The position numbers were made by a program, and so were the translations under genes. DNA of 64,000 nucleotides, from NCBI GenBank assembly GCA_016887505.1, contig CP069393.1, forward strand, positions 1,412,001 to 1,476,000, given 5' to 3'. Below are positions 40,621-50,100 of the stretch, one piece after another (the first letter of the stretch is position 1; each line of letters opens with the position of its first letter). This DNA is from Clostridia bacterium (GTDB taxonomy: Bacteria > Bacillota > TC1 > UBA5767). The notes under the pieces were generated by a model, which was not told where the DNA came from, did no database searches, and was given only the letters and a program-made list of their open reading frames with translations.

Positions 40621-41231
40621 GACGCCCTCCTTTCCCCTTCAAATTTTGGTATAACACCAAGCACGGTAATTCCCAATTCTCTTTCAATGTCATCTTCTCG
40701 CTTAAAAGTATTATCCAGCATATGAAGAAGCATAATCAAAAACATTCCCAACATTGCCCCTAAAACAGCTGATATCGCTACATTCATCATCAAGTTAGGA
40801 CTAATTGGGCTAACCGGAACAACGGCTTTATCTACGACCATTACATTTTCTACACCTACAATTTGCTCAGCATTTGCCACAAGCGAATCTGTGAGCTCGT
40901 TCGCAATATTTGCTGCTCTTTGCGGATTCGTATCTTGGAATACAATGTGCACAAAGCGAGAATCTTTGATGCCTGATACATTTAAACGAGCAACAAAATT
41001 TTCTACCGAAAAAGGCAGGTTTAAGCTTTCAATAACTTCTTCTGTGACCAATCTCGTTTTAATCAATTCCTGGTAATCCACTACCAGCTGATCATCCACC
41101 TGCAAATCACTGAAGCTGATGCCTGCTACAGAATTCTTCTCTGTTCCTACAAATAATGTCGAACTAGCCTCATAAACAGGTTCAACCATTTCTCTGGTAA
41201 CATACGAGGTCACTAACATTGCAGTTACCAC
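40617..41231 (-). CDS. cpsC: CpsC/Wzz-type polysaccharide chain-length regulator (start codon problem)
   Basis: A Wzz-family protein with a C-terminal helix (NVAISAVLGAMLGMFLIMLLH) and the extracytoplasmic VYEASSTLFVG...VSPISPNLMMN portion. The first usable start is GTG 41231, which cuts through the N-terminal transmembrane helix. Upstream, the same frame encodes the expected family N-terminus (REEYEEIDIREIVSILLKKW WII) back to about 41309 without ATG, GTG or TTG. An AGG at 41307-41309 stands where an ATG would be expected, behind a GGAAAGGA RBS. So either a non-canonical start is used, the start codon is mutated, or there is a sequence error; full length would be about 230 residues. Confidence 0.8.
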   Translation of the reverse strand: MVTAMLVTSYVTREMVEPVYEASSTLFVGTEKNSVAGISFSDLQVDDQLVVDYQELIKTRLVTEEVIESLNLPFSVENFVARLNVSGIKDSRFVHIVFQDTNPQRAANIANELTDSLVANAEQIVGVENVMVVDKAVVPVSPISPNLMMNVAISAVLGAMLGMFLIMLLHMLDNTFKREDDIERELGITVLGVIPKFEGERRAS

Positions 41232-41325
41232 AAACAGTGCAATGATCCACCACTTTTTTAGTAGTATGCTAACGATTTCCCGTATATCTATCTCTTCATA
41301 TTCTTCCCTTGCACTATTTCCTTTC

Positions 41326-42084
41326 CTACCTTCTCCACCATATTCCTTCTTGTGCTTTTTCCGGAACCCCTACATACTTATCCCGGATAACCCGAAGTGG
41401 ATTCTCTATAAATAAACAATTGGCTAATTTCCAGCCATACTTCCTGCCCACCTTTTCATACGCCTCTTTCAGACGAAACCTTCTTTTTACATCATCGTGA
41501 GCATCACTCGCTACAATATGTACCATTCCCTCTTGAATCAGGTGTTTCACGCGCCTGCGCATACGCCAGTCACTGCTCAATACTGAAGTGGCATTAATTT
41601 GCATCAGGACACCATGGTTTAATAACTCCTTAAACAATATCGGTCTTCTATAAAGCCAGTCATAACGCTCAACATGAGCAAATACTGGCTGGTAGCCCTC
41701 GAGTTGTAAGTCATATATCAAACCTTCAAGGGCACTTGTTGATATATGCGCTGGTAATTCAAGTAGCACGTAGCTAGTACCGTTCAACGTCATGCATTCT
41801 TTGTTTTTCAAACGAGTTACATTTTTTTCATCAATGAATACCTCGTTGCCCAAAGAAACATTTAAATCCAGTCCCTGCTCTTGTATCAACTGTTTCGAGC
41901 GCTCATATGCCGACATCACGGTATCGAGACAATAGTCTCTATCTCCTTCAATATAGTGTGGCGTTAAAACCATATGAGTTATATCTTGTTCTACAGCTTG
42001 TTTGAACATTTCCAGGGTCATTTTCCATTGTTTTGATCCATCATCTACGCCAGGCAACGCGTGGCTATGAATATCTACAAACAT
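41326..42084 (-). CDS. cpsB: CpsB/CapC-type PHP-family tyrosine phosphatase
   Basis: 252-residue Mn-dependent phosphatase that dephosphorylates CpsD. PHP motifs: FVDIHSHALPGVDDGSK (metal His), MVLTPHYIEG, GNEVFIDE, FAHVERYDWLYRRP and ASDAHDDVKRR. Start ATG 42084 shares one base with the stop of the upstream hypothetical gene. The stop at 41326 lies within the upstream-extended cpsC frame. Confidence 0.94.
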   Translation of the reverse strand: MFVDIHSHALPGVDDGSKQWKMTLEMFKQAVEQDITHMVLTPHYIEGDRDYCLDTVMSAYERSKQLIQEQGLDLNVSLGNEVFIDEKNVTRLKNKECMTLNGTSYVLLELPAHISTSALEGLIYDLQLEGYQPVFAHVERYDWLYRRPILFKELLNHGVLMQINATSVLSSDWRMRRRVKHLIQEGMVHIVASDAHDDVKRRFRLKEAYEKVGRKYGWKLANCLFIENPLRVIRDKYVGVPEKAQEGIWWRR

Positions 42085-42659
42085 CAGTCAATCAACTCCG
42101 AATACTTATCTATAAGACTCAACAAAGTTTGAATATCTTGTTCAGAAAGTTCAGCATACAAAAAATTCTCAGCGGCTATTTTTTCATCTTCGGTAAAACC
42201 ACCATCAGACATTTCATACAAGTAGTTCGCATCAATTTTATCTAAAATGGCCAAACCTATTTCTAGATCCTCCTGCTCAATCTCATCTTGATGCTCTTCT
42301 ACCTTTTTCAGCACCCATTCCTCATCAATACCGCTAACGCCATCTAATAGTTGTCCCACTTCTCCTGCCCATGAAGGCTCTTGCTCCACAATTGTTTCCA
42401 GTGGTTGATCTTCTATTGGCATCATATTTGGATTTATACTTACCTCCGGTGCCTCCATTTTCTTGTTTGGTGCATCTATTTCAGCTTCAACCGTTGGCGG
42501 TTTTTTTAATGGTTCCTCAACTTGTTGTATATTTATTCCCTCGTTGTCTACATCTGTATTCATTGCAGGATCAGACAACCACCTTGGTATATTTATACTG
42601 ATAATGGCCAGTAAAAATATGCTAGTCATTATCGCTGCAACACGTTTTATACGTTTCAT
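42084..42659 (-). CDS. Hypothetical single-pass membrane protein
   Basis: 191 residues: a basic N-terminus, one helix (VAAIMTSIFLLAIISINI), a Pro/Glu-rich linker of about 70 residues (EEPLKKPPTVEAEIDAPNKK) and a helical acidic C-terminal domain (LKKVEEHQDEIEQEDLEIGL...EQDIQTLLSLIDKY). No recognised family. It lies between the SLH protein (4-bp gap) and cpsB (1-bp overlap), so it probably belongs to the envelope polysaccharide machinery. Confidence 0.6.
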   Translation of the reverse strand: MKRIKRVAAIMTSIFLLAIISINIPRWLSDPAMNTDVDNEGINIQQVEEPLKKPPTVEAEIDAPNKKMEAPEVSINPNMMPIEDQPLETIVEQEPSWAGEVGQLLDGVSGIDEEWVLKKVEEHQDEIEQEDLEIGLAILDKIDANYLYEMSDGGFTEDEKIAAENFLYAELSEQDIQTLLSLIDKYSELID

Positions 42660-42663
42660 ATAT

Positions 42664-44748
42664 CTACTCTAGGTACAGAAGGTTATACAACATGGTTGCA
42701 GCTTCTGCCCTATTTAGATTCTCTTTTGGTGCAAATCTTCCGTCATCACGTCCACTGAACAATCCATGTGCATAACTGTTGCAAACTGCCTTGCTAGCCC
42801 AACTAGAAATCACGGTTTGATCACTAAACTGATCTAGCATAGCAAGATCAGTATTTGCGGTAAAGCCCTGCATATCTAAGATATTACTCAACATTGCAGC
42901 TGCTTCTTGTCGACTTATCTTTCCGCTAGGATCAAATTCATTTATTGATTTTCCGGCAACTATTTTATTGTCATAGCAAGCTGCGATATAGGGAGCATAC
43001 CAGGCCTCTTGAGAAACATCATCGAATTCCAAACCATTCACATCACCGTTCAAAGCATACATTTGTGCAAGTATGGCAACAAACTCCGCTCTGGTAATCT
43101 CACCATTCGGTTGGAAGGTTCCATCTTCGTAACCGCTGATATATCCCTTTGCACCCATATTGGCAATATAATCATGTCCCCAATGAGCATCCAACACATC
43201 CGGAAACTCTTTCGTCGCTGTTTGAGCAAAGAATTTGCTAAAATGGTTGGTTAGGAAACTAACCGTACCAGTAGACTCATTATAAATACCGCCTACAGGC
43301 ACTGGCCTTCCTGTCTCATCTATCCAAAATACTGTTATATCCTCCAGCTCTTCGCCTTCACTTAGGTTATATGGAATTTTCACCTTGACAGGTGCTTTAA
43401 ACTGATTCAAGGGCATACCATTAGCATAAAGAGACATATCAACAATGAGGGCAGACTCTGGAACTCCAAACTCCGAAAATTCAGATGCCTCCAGCACTTC
43501 CATGCTGAAATTCAATTCAGGATTTCTTTCCCCACCTAGCTCTAGGTCAGCCAAAACATCTTCCGTATTAAAAACAAGCATACCCAAATCTGTCTTTAGT
43601 GCTAACTTCACACCTTCTTTTTCCGCTTTCTGCAAGTCTTCCAGAGGCAAACTTATATCAATCTTTTTAAGTTCATCACCTTCATCCAGCTCACAAACAG
43701 TTTCCAGGACCAGAACCGGTTGTATCGTACGTCCATCGATTATTTCTTCAATCTCTGATGCAATGTTCAAAGCCTTCTCCAAAGCTTCTTCAACTTTGTC
43801 ACCATCCACTAGAACTTCAGCAATCGCAACACCATCTACTAAATCTACTTCTGCAATCACCTGTACTGCTGCCTCATATTCCAGTCTATCAAGAGGAGGA
43901 AGTTCATCTCCCGCGTCCACCACTGGTTCTTCCGAGACTTCAGTAGCTCCGCCGCTACTGCCACCACTACCACTAGACTCAATAGTGACTAAGCCGTTAT
44001 TTTCCAAATAGGAAAAAACTAAAGTTCGATTTGCAGCATCATCCTCCAAAGCATTGTAGTAATCTACAAATTCTCCTATGGCTTCACTAATTGCATTCGT
44101 ACCCAAGACATCATCGCTTAACGTATCATTATAGACAGCTATTAGCTTATCAAGTTCTACCTCGTTTAACACTAAATTAGCATCTGCTTCTGAAACAGGA
44201 TCAAATATATCCGTTTCGAAGACTCCACTAATTAAAGTTGTATTGAGTATTTTTTTCATACTTTGGACTGCCTTTTTCATATCTTCTGTAGATGTATAGG
44301 CAGTTGAAAGTTGGGTTTCAAGTGCATCCTCCACATTAAGCGTTTGAACGAATACTTGCATATTCAAACTCTCTTTATTAGGAAATAATGCGAGAAGATC
44401 CTCATCTCCAAAGTCTCCGACATCTACAGCCTCTGCATAAGCAGCCAAGGCATTCACTACTGATTGCGTATCGGTGTTATAGAACCCCTCTTGCATAATT
44501 CTTTGTTGCGCTTCAGGACTCAGGTGATTAAAGGCCTCTGCGTATAATAATGCAAGATCCTGTGGATTTTCCAAATCACGAACCAAGACAATTAATTCTA
44601 CAAATTCTGCATACTGCCCATCGCTAAATTCAGACACAGCTTCTGCAAACGCATCACTATAAGGTGTAGGCTCAAAAGCCATCACTGGCGTGATGAAAAT
44701 GCTGCTAAACAAACAAATTGCGCTTAGAATACTTACAATTCTTTTCAT
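42664..44748 (-). CDS. S-layer homology (SLH) domain surface protein
   Basis: 694 residues with a signal peptide (SILSAICLFSSIFITPVMAF). A mostly helical N-terminal half is followed by a Ser/Gly linker (SSGSGGSSGG, near 260) and a beta-rich region. Three C-terminal SLH repeats (about 515-694) carry the motifs ITRAEFVAILAQMY, ISRQEAAAMLSNIL and LNRAEAATMLYNLL. SLH repeats bind pyruvylated secondary cell-wall polymer, so this protein is attached non-covalently to the wall. AAAGGGAG precedes ATG 44748. First gene of the SLH-hyp-cpsBCD group. Confidence 0.9.
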   Translation of the reverse strand: MKRIVSILSAICLFSSIFITPVMAFEPTPYSDAFAEAVSEFSDGQYAEFVELIVLVRDLENPQDLALLYAEAFNHLSPEAQQRIMQEGFYNTDTQSVVNALAAYAEAVDVGDFGDEDLLALFPNKESLNMQVFVQTLNVEDALETQLSTAYTSTEDMKKAVQSMKKILNTTLISGVFETDIFDPVSEADANLVLNEVELDKLIAVYNDTLSDDVLGTNAISEAIGEFVDYYNALEDDAANRTLVFSYLENNGLVTIESSGSGGSSGGATEVSEEPVVDAGDELPPLDRLEYEAAVQVIAEVDLVDGVAIAEVLVDGDKVEEALEKALNIASEIEEIIDGRTIQPVLVLETVCELDEGDELKKIDISLPLEDLQKAEKEGVKLALKTDLGMLVFNTEDVLADLELGGERNPELNFSMEVLEASEFSEFGVPESALIVDMSLYANGMPLNQFKAPVKVKIPYNLSEGEELEDITVFWIDETGRPVPVGGIYNESTGTVSFLTNHFSKFFAQTATKEFPDVLDAHWGHDYIANMGAKGYISGYEDGTFQPNGEITRAEFVAILAQMYALNGDVNGLEFDDVSQEAWYAPYIAACYDNKIVAGKSINEFDPSGKISRQEAAAMLSNILDMQGFTANTDLAMLDQFSDQTVISSWASKAVCNSYAHGLFSGRDDGRFAPKENLNRAEAATMLYNLLYLE

Positions 44749-45112
44749 TTTTTCTCCCTTTCAGCATTATTCCTTACTCGATGATTTCCATACACCCGTT
44801 TTTTTTGCGGGCACCCTACTTGACTCCAAATTCAAAAAAAAAATGTCAAGCACAAAGTGAGCTCTGAACTTACTTCACATCTCAAGCATCAAAATGATAC
44901 TTACCCCTTGTACTTAACCCTTATATTCTTAATAAAAATATGTAAACTCCTTACATATATTACCTCAATTCCGTTCAATATTCAAGATGTATCCCGAATC
45001 AATTGCCTATAATTCCAGTAAGTCAGTACTCATTTTTTATGCTTGCAACTAACAAAATAGTAATCCCACACTATATTGCATGTTTATGCTAAAATTCTAG
45101 CAGGAGGCAATT
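44749..45112. other. Intergenic region between divergent SLH and desulfhydrase genes
   Basis: 364 bp, AT-rich, between divergently transcribed genes. It holds an 8-bp inverted repeat ATATGTAA-N5-TTACATAT (44938-44958), a CTTGAC/GTCAAG repeat (44819-44850) overlapping a TTGACA-like -35 on the minus strand, and a hairpin CCCG-T8-G-CGGG (44795-44811) in the SLH gene's leader. I see no RNA gene or confident promoter pair. Confidence 0.4.
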
Positions 45113-46114
45113 ATGATTAAACCAAACAAAACCATTTTTCCGCTACTCGAAACACCCATTCAAGACCTACCGACGCTCTCAAGCAAGACCGGTGTTAAGC
45201 TCAGCATAAAACGTGATGACCTAAACGGCATCGGTTTGGGTGGAAATAAAATTCGCAAACTAGCTTATCTCATCCAAGACGCCAAAGACAAAGGTGCAAC
45301 CAGATTGCTCACAACTGGTGGTGTACAAACCAACCACGGGCGATTGACCGCAGCAATTGCAGCAATGTTTGAGATGAAATGCACCCTAGTCCTTGTTGGT
45401 GAAGAGCCAAGCCAGTATTCTGGCAACTTGATTCTTGATCAGATTTTTGGCGCCGATTTAATTTTTACAACACCCGAAAACCTTGAGCTGACCATCGACA
45501 AGGCCTGCGAGCAATCGGAAAGAGCAGGTGAATCAGTCTATACAATTCCCTTGGGTGGCAGTTCCCCTTTGGGCCTTCTTGGCTACGTCGAAGCTGCCAA
45601 AGAAATCCATCAGCAACTTGAACGTCAACATAAATCCGTCGATTATATCGTGACAGCCTATGGGAGTGGTGGTACTTATGGCGGACTTCTCCTTGGTGCG
45701 AAACGATTGGGTGATCCATTTGAAATCCTAGGAATGAATGTACTTTCAAACCCAGCTGATAGACAAATCGTCCACGACTCATTACTCTCCTTACTTGCAG
45801 ATACGGCAGAAGAGTTTTCTCTAGAGCAAAAAATCAAAGAATCCGACTTGAGAATCACCATGGAAAGTGTTGGGCCTGGTTACAACCACCCAGATACAAC
45901 AACCGTCGAAACAGTACTTACAGTAGCAAGAGCTGAAGGGATCATGCTTGATTATTGTTACACTGGAAAGGCCTTTGATTGTATGCTAAAACAAATCGAA
46001 AGTGGCATCATTGCGCAGGGATCCCGCGTACTCTTTTTGCATACCGGTGGCAATCCAGCCTTATTCTCTAATAGCAGTATGCTAGCACTTGAAGAATACC
46101 TATCGAATAAGTAA
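45113..46114 (+). CDS. D-cysteine desulfhydrase / ACC deaminase family PLP enzyme
   Basis: 333 residues of the fold-type II PLP family that includes D-cysteine desulfhydrase (DcyD) and 1-aminocyclopropane-1-carboxylate deaminase. The cofactor Lys is in GLGGNKIRKL; TTGGVQTNHGRLTAA and YGSGGTYGGLLLGAK bind phosphate and substrate; LFLHTGGNPALF closes the C-terminus. The desulfhydrase reaction (D-Cys to pyruvate, H2S and NH3) is more likely than ACC deamination in such a bacterium. AGGAGG seven bases before ATG 45113. Monocistronic. Confidence 0.88.
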   Translation: MIKPNKTIFPLLETPIQDLPTLSSKTGVKLSIKRDDLNGIGLGGNKIRKLAYLIQDAKDKGATRLLTTGGVQTNHGRLTAAIAAMFEMKCTLVLVGEEPSQYSGNLILDQIFGADLIFTTPENLELTIDKACEQSERAGESVYTIPLGGSSPLGLLGYVEAAKEIHQQLERQHKSVDYIVTAYGSGGTYGGLLLGAKRLGDPFEILGMNVLSNPADRQIVHDSLLSLLADTAEEFSLEQKIKESDLRITMESVGPGYNHPDTTTVETVLTVARAEGIMLDYCYTGKAFDCMLKQIESGIIAQGSRVLFLHTGGNPALFSNSSMLALEEYLSNK

Positions 46115-46196
46115 TTTTCCAAGACCACTTCATCGATTTCTTTTACTACATAAGACATTCTTGAAACCATTCGCTTAATTTTGTTCTAAATGACAG

Positions 46197-46250
46197 CTCC
46201 CGTTTGAAGTTGGCGTCTCAAATACCAATTAGAATCACTTCATGCGGGAG
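46197..46250. repeat. Long imperfect stem-loop between convergent genes
   Basis: CTCCCGTTTGAAGT (46197-46210) pairs with ACTTCATGCGGGAG (46237-46250), 12 of 14 positions, with an inner TTGG/CCAA. It has no T-run on either side, so it may be a weak bidirectional terminator or an unrelated structured repeat. Confidence 0.45.
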
Positions 46251-46280
46251 GGTTATCAGTGGTATGAAGATTCCACACGC

Positions 46281-46973
46281 TTAAACTTGTAACATCTGGG
46301 AAATTATATAGAGCAACCAAATATGCATTGGGTAGAAAAAATAGAAGGCGTACTTTAGTCCCCTTCCTCGTTCACCATTGTATATTCTGAAAAAAACTAT
46401 GGAAAAAACCATCATCCATTGATAATTATATAAAAACAAGGAAGCATAGGAAAAATCCAAATTAGTCATAGCCAGTGCTATCAGCCCGTAGGCTATGTCC
46501 CTTTGTTTTGTTCGCTCCCTTAAATAATGAAAAACCAAGAGGAATGCCAGGGTAAAATAATTGCCTTCCGTAAAAAATAGTAATACCAGTGAAAGCAGGA
46601 GGACAGTGGTTAACACTATCCTTTTTCTCCCGTCAGTCACGGTGTGCATTCTTTCCATGCACTCAAGGAAAGTAAGGCATAAGGCCATATTCATAAAAAT
46701 ATTATTGGGAATCCCTAGTTCGCTGGGCATTATATAGGTAATTAATATATTCCCAGCCAGCATGATTAGACCAAATAAATAGAGCCTCTCAATCAATTTG
46801 ATACGATTGCGCGTATAATGATAACTCTCTGCCAACAAAAAATAGAAAACTGGTGCAACCAGTCGTCCTAGATACGTAAACCAAATTGGTGTTCCCGGGA
46901 TAAATTCATATATGTGGTCCAATACCATTAAAAATACCATTAGAAGTTTAAGCTCAGTTGCGTTCCATCTCAT
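46281..46973 (-). CDS. TraX family membrane protein
   Basis: 230 residues with about seven hydrophobic helices. The opening ELKLLMVFLMVLDHIYEFIPG, LGRLVAPVFYFLLAESYHYTRNR and the closing FYFFYPMHIWLLYII are characteristic of TraX, the plasmid-F pilin acetylase family now known to be broad acyltransferase-like membrane proteins in Firmicutes. I use ATG 46973; a TTG 12 codons upstream lacks an RBS. Followed by no clear terminator. The acylated target is unknown. Confidence 0.85.
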   Translation of the reverse strand: MRWNATELKLLMVFLMVLDHIYEFIPGTPIWFTYLGRLVAPVFYFLLAESYHYTRNRIKLIERLYLFGLIMLAGNILITYIMPSELGIPNNIFMNMALCLTFLECMERMHTVTDGRKRIVLTTVLLLSLVLLFFTEGNYFTLAFLLVFHYLRERTKQRDIAYGLIALAMTNLDFSYASLFLYNYQWMMVFSIVFFRIYNGERGRGLKYAFYFFYPMHIWLLYIISQMLQV

Positions 46974-47131
46974 CTTTTTCTCATCTTCCTCTCCACTTGT
47001 TCTCCGCAAACCAAAAAGGAAATCAGCCTGGCAGTTCTTTACCTATATTATTACATTTTATATCGAATACTCCTCTAACATCTATCCTTATATAAGATCA
47101 TCCATCACTTGTCACCTTCATTTATAAAAAA

Positions 47132-47177
47132 ATAAAAACCACCCTCGAAACTTGCTAGCTTCGAGGGTGGTTTTTAT
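47132..47177. terminator. Strong terminator of the large surface protein gene
   Basis: 18-bp stem ATAAAAACCACCCTCGAA / TTCGAGGGTGGTTTTTAT with a 10-nt loop, T-rich on both sides; on the minus strand it is followed by TTTTTTTAT. It ends the 1406-aa gene and may also stop readthrough from the other side. Confidence 0.9.
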
Positions 47178-47179
47178 CA

Positions 47180-50100
47180 TTATTCTTTTATTCTTTTTTT
47201 AGCAAAAATTCCGGTCATAGCCAAAGCTAATAACATCACATACACAGAGCGAAGATTCTTTGCTCCTGTATATGGCAAGGCTAACGGTTCAACTTCAACA
47301 TTTACTGTATAGTAAATGACCTCACCATCTGGCGTTACCGAACGAATACGAAATGAATCACTACCCGTGAAACCGTCATTTGGGTAATAGGTCCAGTCAC
47401 CATCCGGTCCCAGTTCCACAGTACCGTTATCCGGTTCATCCACCACTTCGTTATCGCTACCATCCGGTGTATCCACATCTCCACCAACCGGTTCACCTTC
47501 ATCCGTTTCTACCGTCTCTTCTTCATCCGGTGTCGTTTCGGGGTCTGGATCTGGATCTGTTACCGGATCATCCTCATCCTCTATTTCTGGATCTGGATCT
47601 GGGTCTGTTGAAGAACCGCCTCCATTACGCTCGCGTTCATTAAAGAACTCGACTTCATAATCTATTTGCGAGCCATCAACTACAATCTCAACTGGTGTTT
47701 GGTCAAGCGCATAACCACTTGGAGCTTTGGTTTCTTTGATGATATATGTGCCATATTCCAAACCTTCAAGCAAGGCTTTTCCACTTGCATCCGTAATCAC
47801 CGTTTCCTCGAATGAATTATCATTCTCCTTCGTTACTAGGAAACGAGCTCCTTCTAAATAAAATGGTGATCCGTCGCTATTATCAATATTTCTTCTTTTC
47901 ACTATGGTCAATGTGCGAGCAGGTTCATTGACAACAGTCCAATCAAAATTAAGATTTTCACTACTAATCGTAGTCTCAGTCTGCGCTTCTTCACCAAGCC
48001 CTATAAGGTATCCCTCAGGCGCTTTACTTTCTTGTACTCTGTAAGTGAAGTTACGTAGGTTGCCCATCGTTGCCTTCCCATCATCGTCTGTAGTAATCGT
48101 ACCTAGATATACCTCTGAATCATCTTCTTTAATCCGGTATACTTCAAACTCCGCACCACTTAAAGGAATTCCGTCTGGATCCGTTTTTAGGATGCTTATG
48201 CTTCCAACTTCACCAGAACCCCAACCAGTACCGCTCAAAAAAGTATGTGGGATATTTGTCGTGGTACTTTTCACGCCCTCTTCCACTCTATTTCCATCAA
48301 ACACTACCTTATTTTCGAAAGATTCAGAAATTAAATCATCCGGCTCAATCGATGTTCGATAACCAATCGTATACATATCGCTTATCATGACAGAATCTTT
48401 CGTAATCAATCTAAATTGAGTAGGATCGCTGAATAATTCCTTGTCCAACCATTCCACATCAAAATAGTTATCAAAGGCAACCAAGCTTCCTGAAGAATCC
48501 TTCATCCAGAAGTAATATTCCTCATCCCATTCAAGTCCTGGACTCATGGTATCCAGCAAGGTTAAGCTGGTAATATCTGAGCGACTTTCATTCAAGACAA
48601 TCTCCCAGTTCACATAGTCACCGTCAATTTCACCTGACTTGCTCACAAAGGTATCACCTTTTCCAAATGTAACGCTAGCTTTAAAAGACTCTTCTAGGCT
48701 AGTCGTTGCTTCATTTTCGTATAAGGTAGAGGAAATACCTACCAAATCTGTTGAATATTGAATCTGATAAGGTGTTGCTAGCAGACCATTGAATACAACT
48801 TCAAAACTGTTGTTTTCCAAATCCTCAACTACAGAAATTCCTGCATCCGCTAGTTCACTTTCAGTAAGTGCTTCCCCTGTGTCAATACTATTACCTTGGT
48901 CTACTGTATAGGGAAGAACCTTAACGCTTCCTGAAACTAGAGCTTCACCATCCCCTTCCGGAGATTGATATACAGTATCTCTTACTGCATAGTCATATAG
49001 ATTCTTTGACAAATGATTGATATAAATTGTCCAATTAATCTTTTGGTCCTCAACTACAAGGTTTCCCGTTTTTCTTCCATTGTTCTGGGCATAATCTTGG
49101 TCAATCTCTGGATATACCGTAACCGGTCCTGAAGTGCCACCGTCCTTCCAAGAGTAACTAATCGTATTCCCATAGGTATAATTTGATGAATCATCGATAA
49201 CATCAGGATCCATAGTGCTAACATAATCAATGGTATAAACCGCATTATTCACTTGGTAGCCATCAGTAAAAGCAATGGTGAATCCCTTTATTTTTCCACC
49301 TATTAATTCTTCTGTAACAGTATAGTCCGTTCCCTTTACAGGAGCAGTACCTTGGTCAACGTTGACTGTTATGGCATTGAACTGAGCAGGCAACAACATA
49401 AGTTCAGGTGATAACATATCTACGATTTGCAGCTCATCAATTCCTTCACGTAGAGGGTCTACTTGAATACTCCAACTAATTTCATTGCTCTCGTAGTCTA
49501 CTAGTGTTGCTTCCTTATTAAAAGTATTGCGTATCTTTGGAGTCACAGTAGCAAGATAGCTTTTCCCATCACCGAAGCCAATCGTACCTGTATTGCTCAA
49601 GGTCAAATTCACATCTTCATCATAGGAATTTTCATCAATTTTAGTTGTATATATGATGCGGTAAGCCTGTGTGATAGGATCATTGAAATCTATCGTAATA
49701 TCATTTCCTGAAATTGTGATATCATAATCGGCATCATCCAATGCATTTCCAGAACTTATGTCACCATTTCCATCAATCGTCAGTGGTTTAATTGTTATAT
49801 CTGACTCTACTGGCATAATCAGATTTGTGCCAACAGTATCTGTCACTTGAGTTATATCCGTGGTCAATTCACCTAGATTCACATCCAGTGTCCAAGAAAC
49901 AGTTTTTTGGTCGTTGTATCCTATGTCAGCAGTCCCACTTTTAAAGATTATTTTACCAAACTTCAAGTTAGATATCTTTGCTGTATCTTTGGTAGAATTC
50001 TCTATACCATTTTGAGTTTGGTATAAGGTGGCCGTATTCGCAAAATCGAGTTTATAAAATCTTGATCCGGTCGTATCCAAACCTTCTAAATAACTATCCG

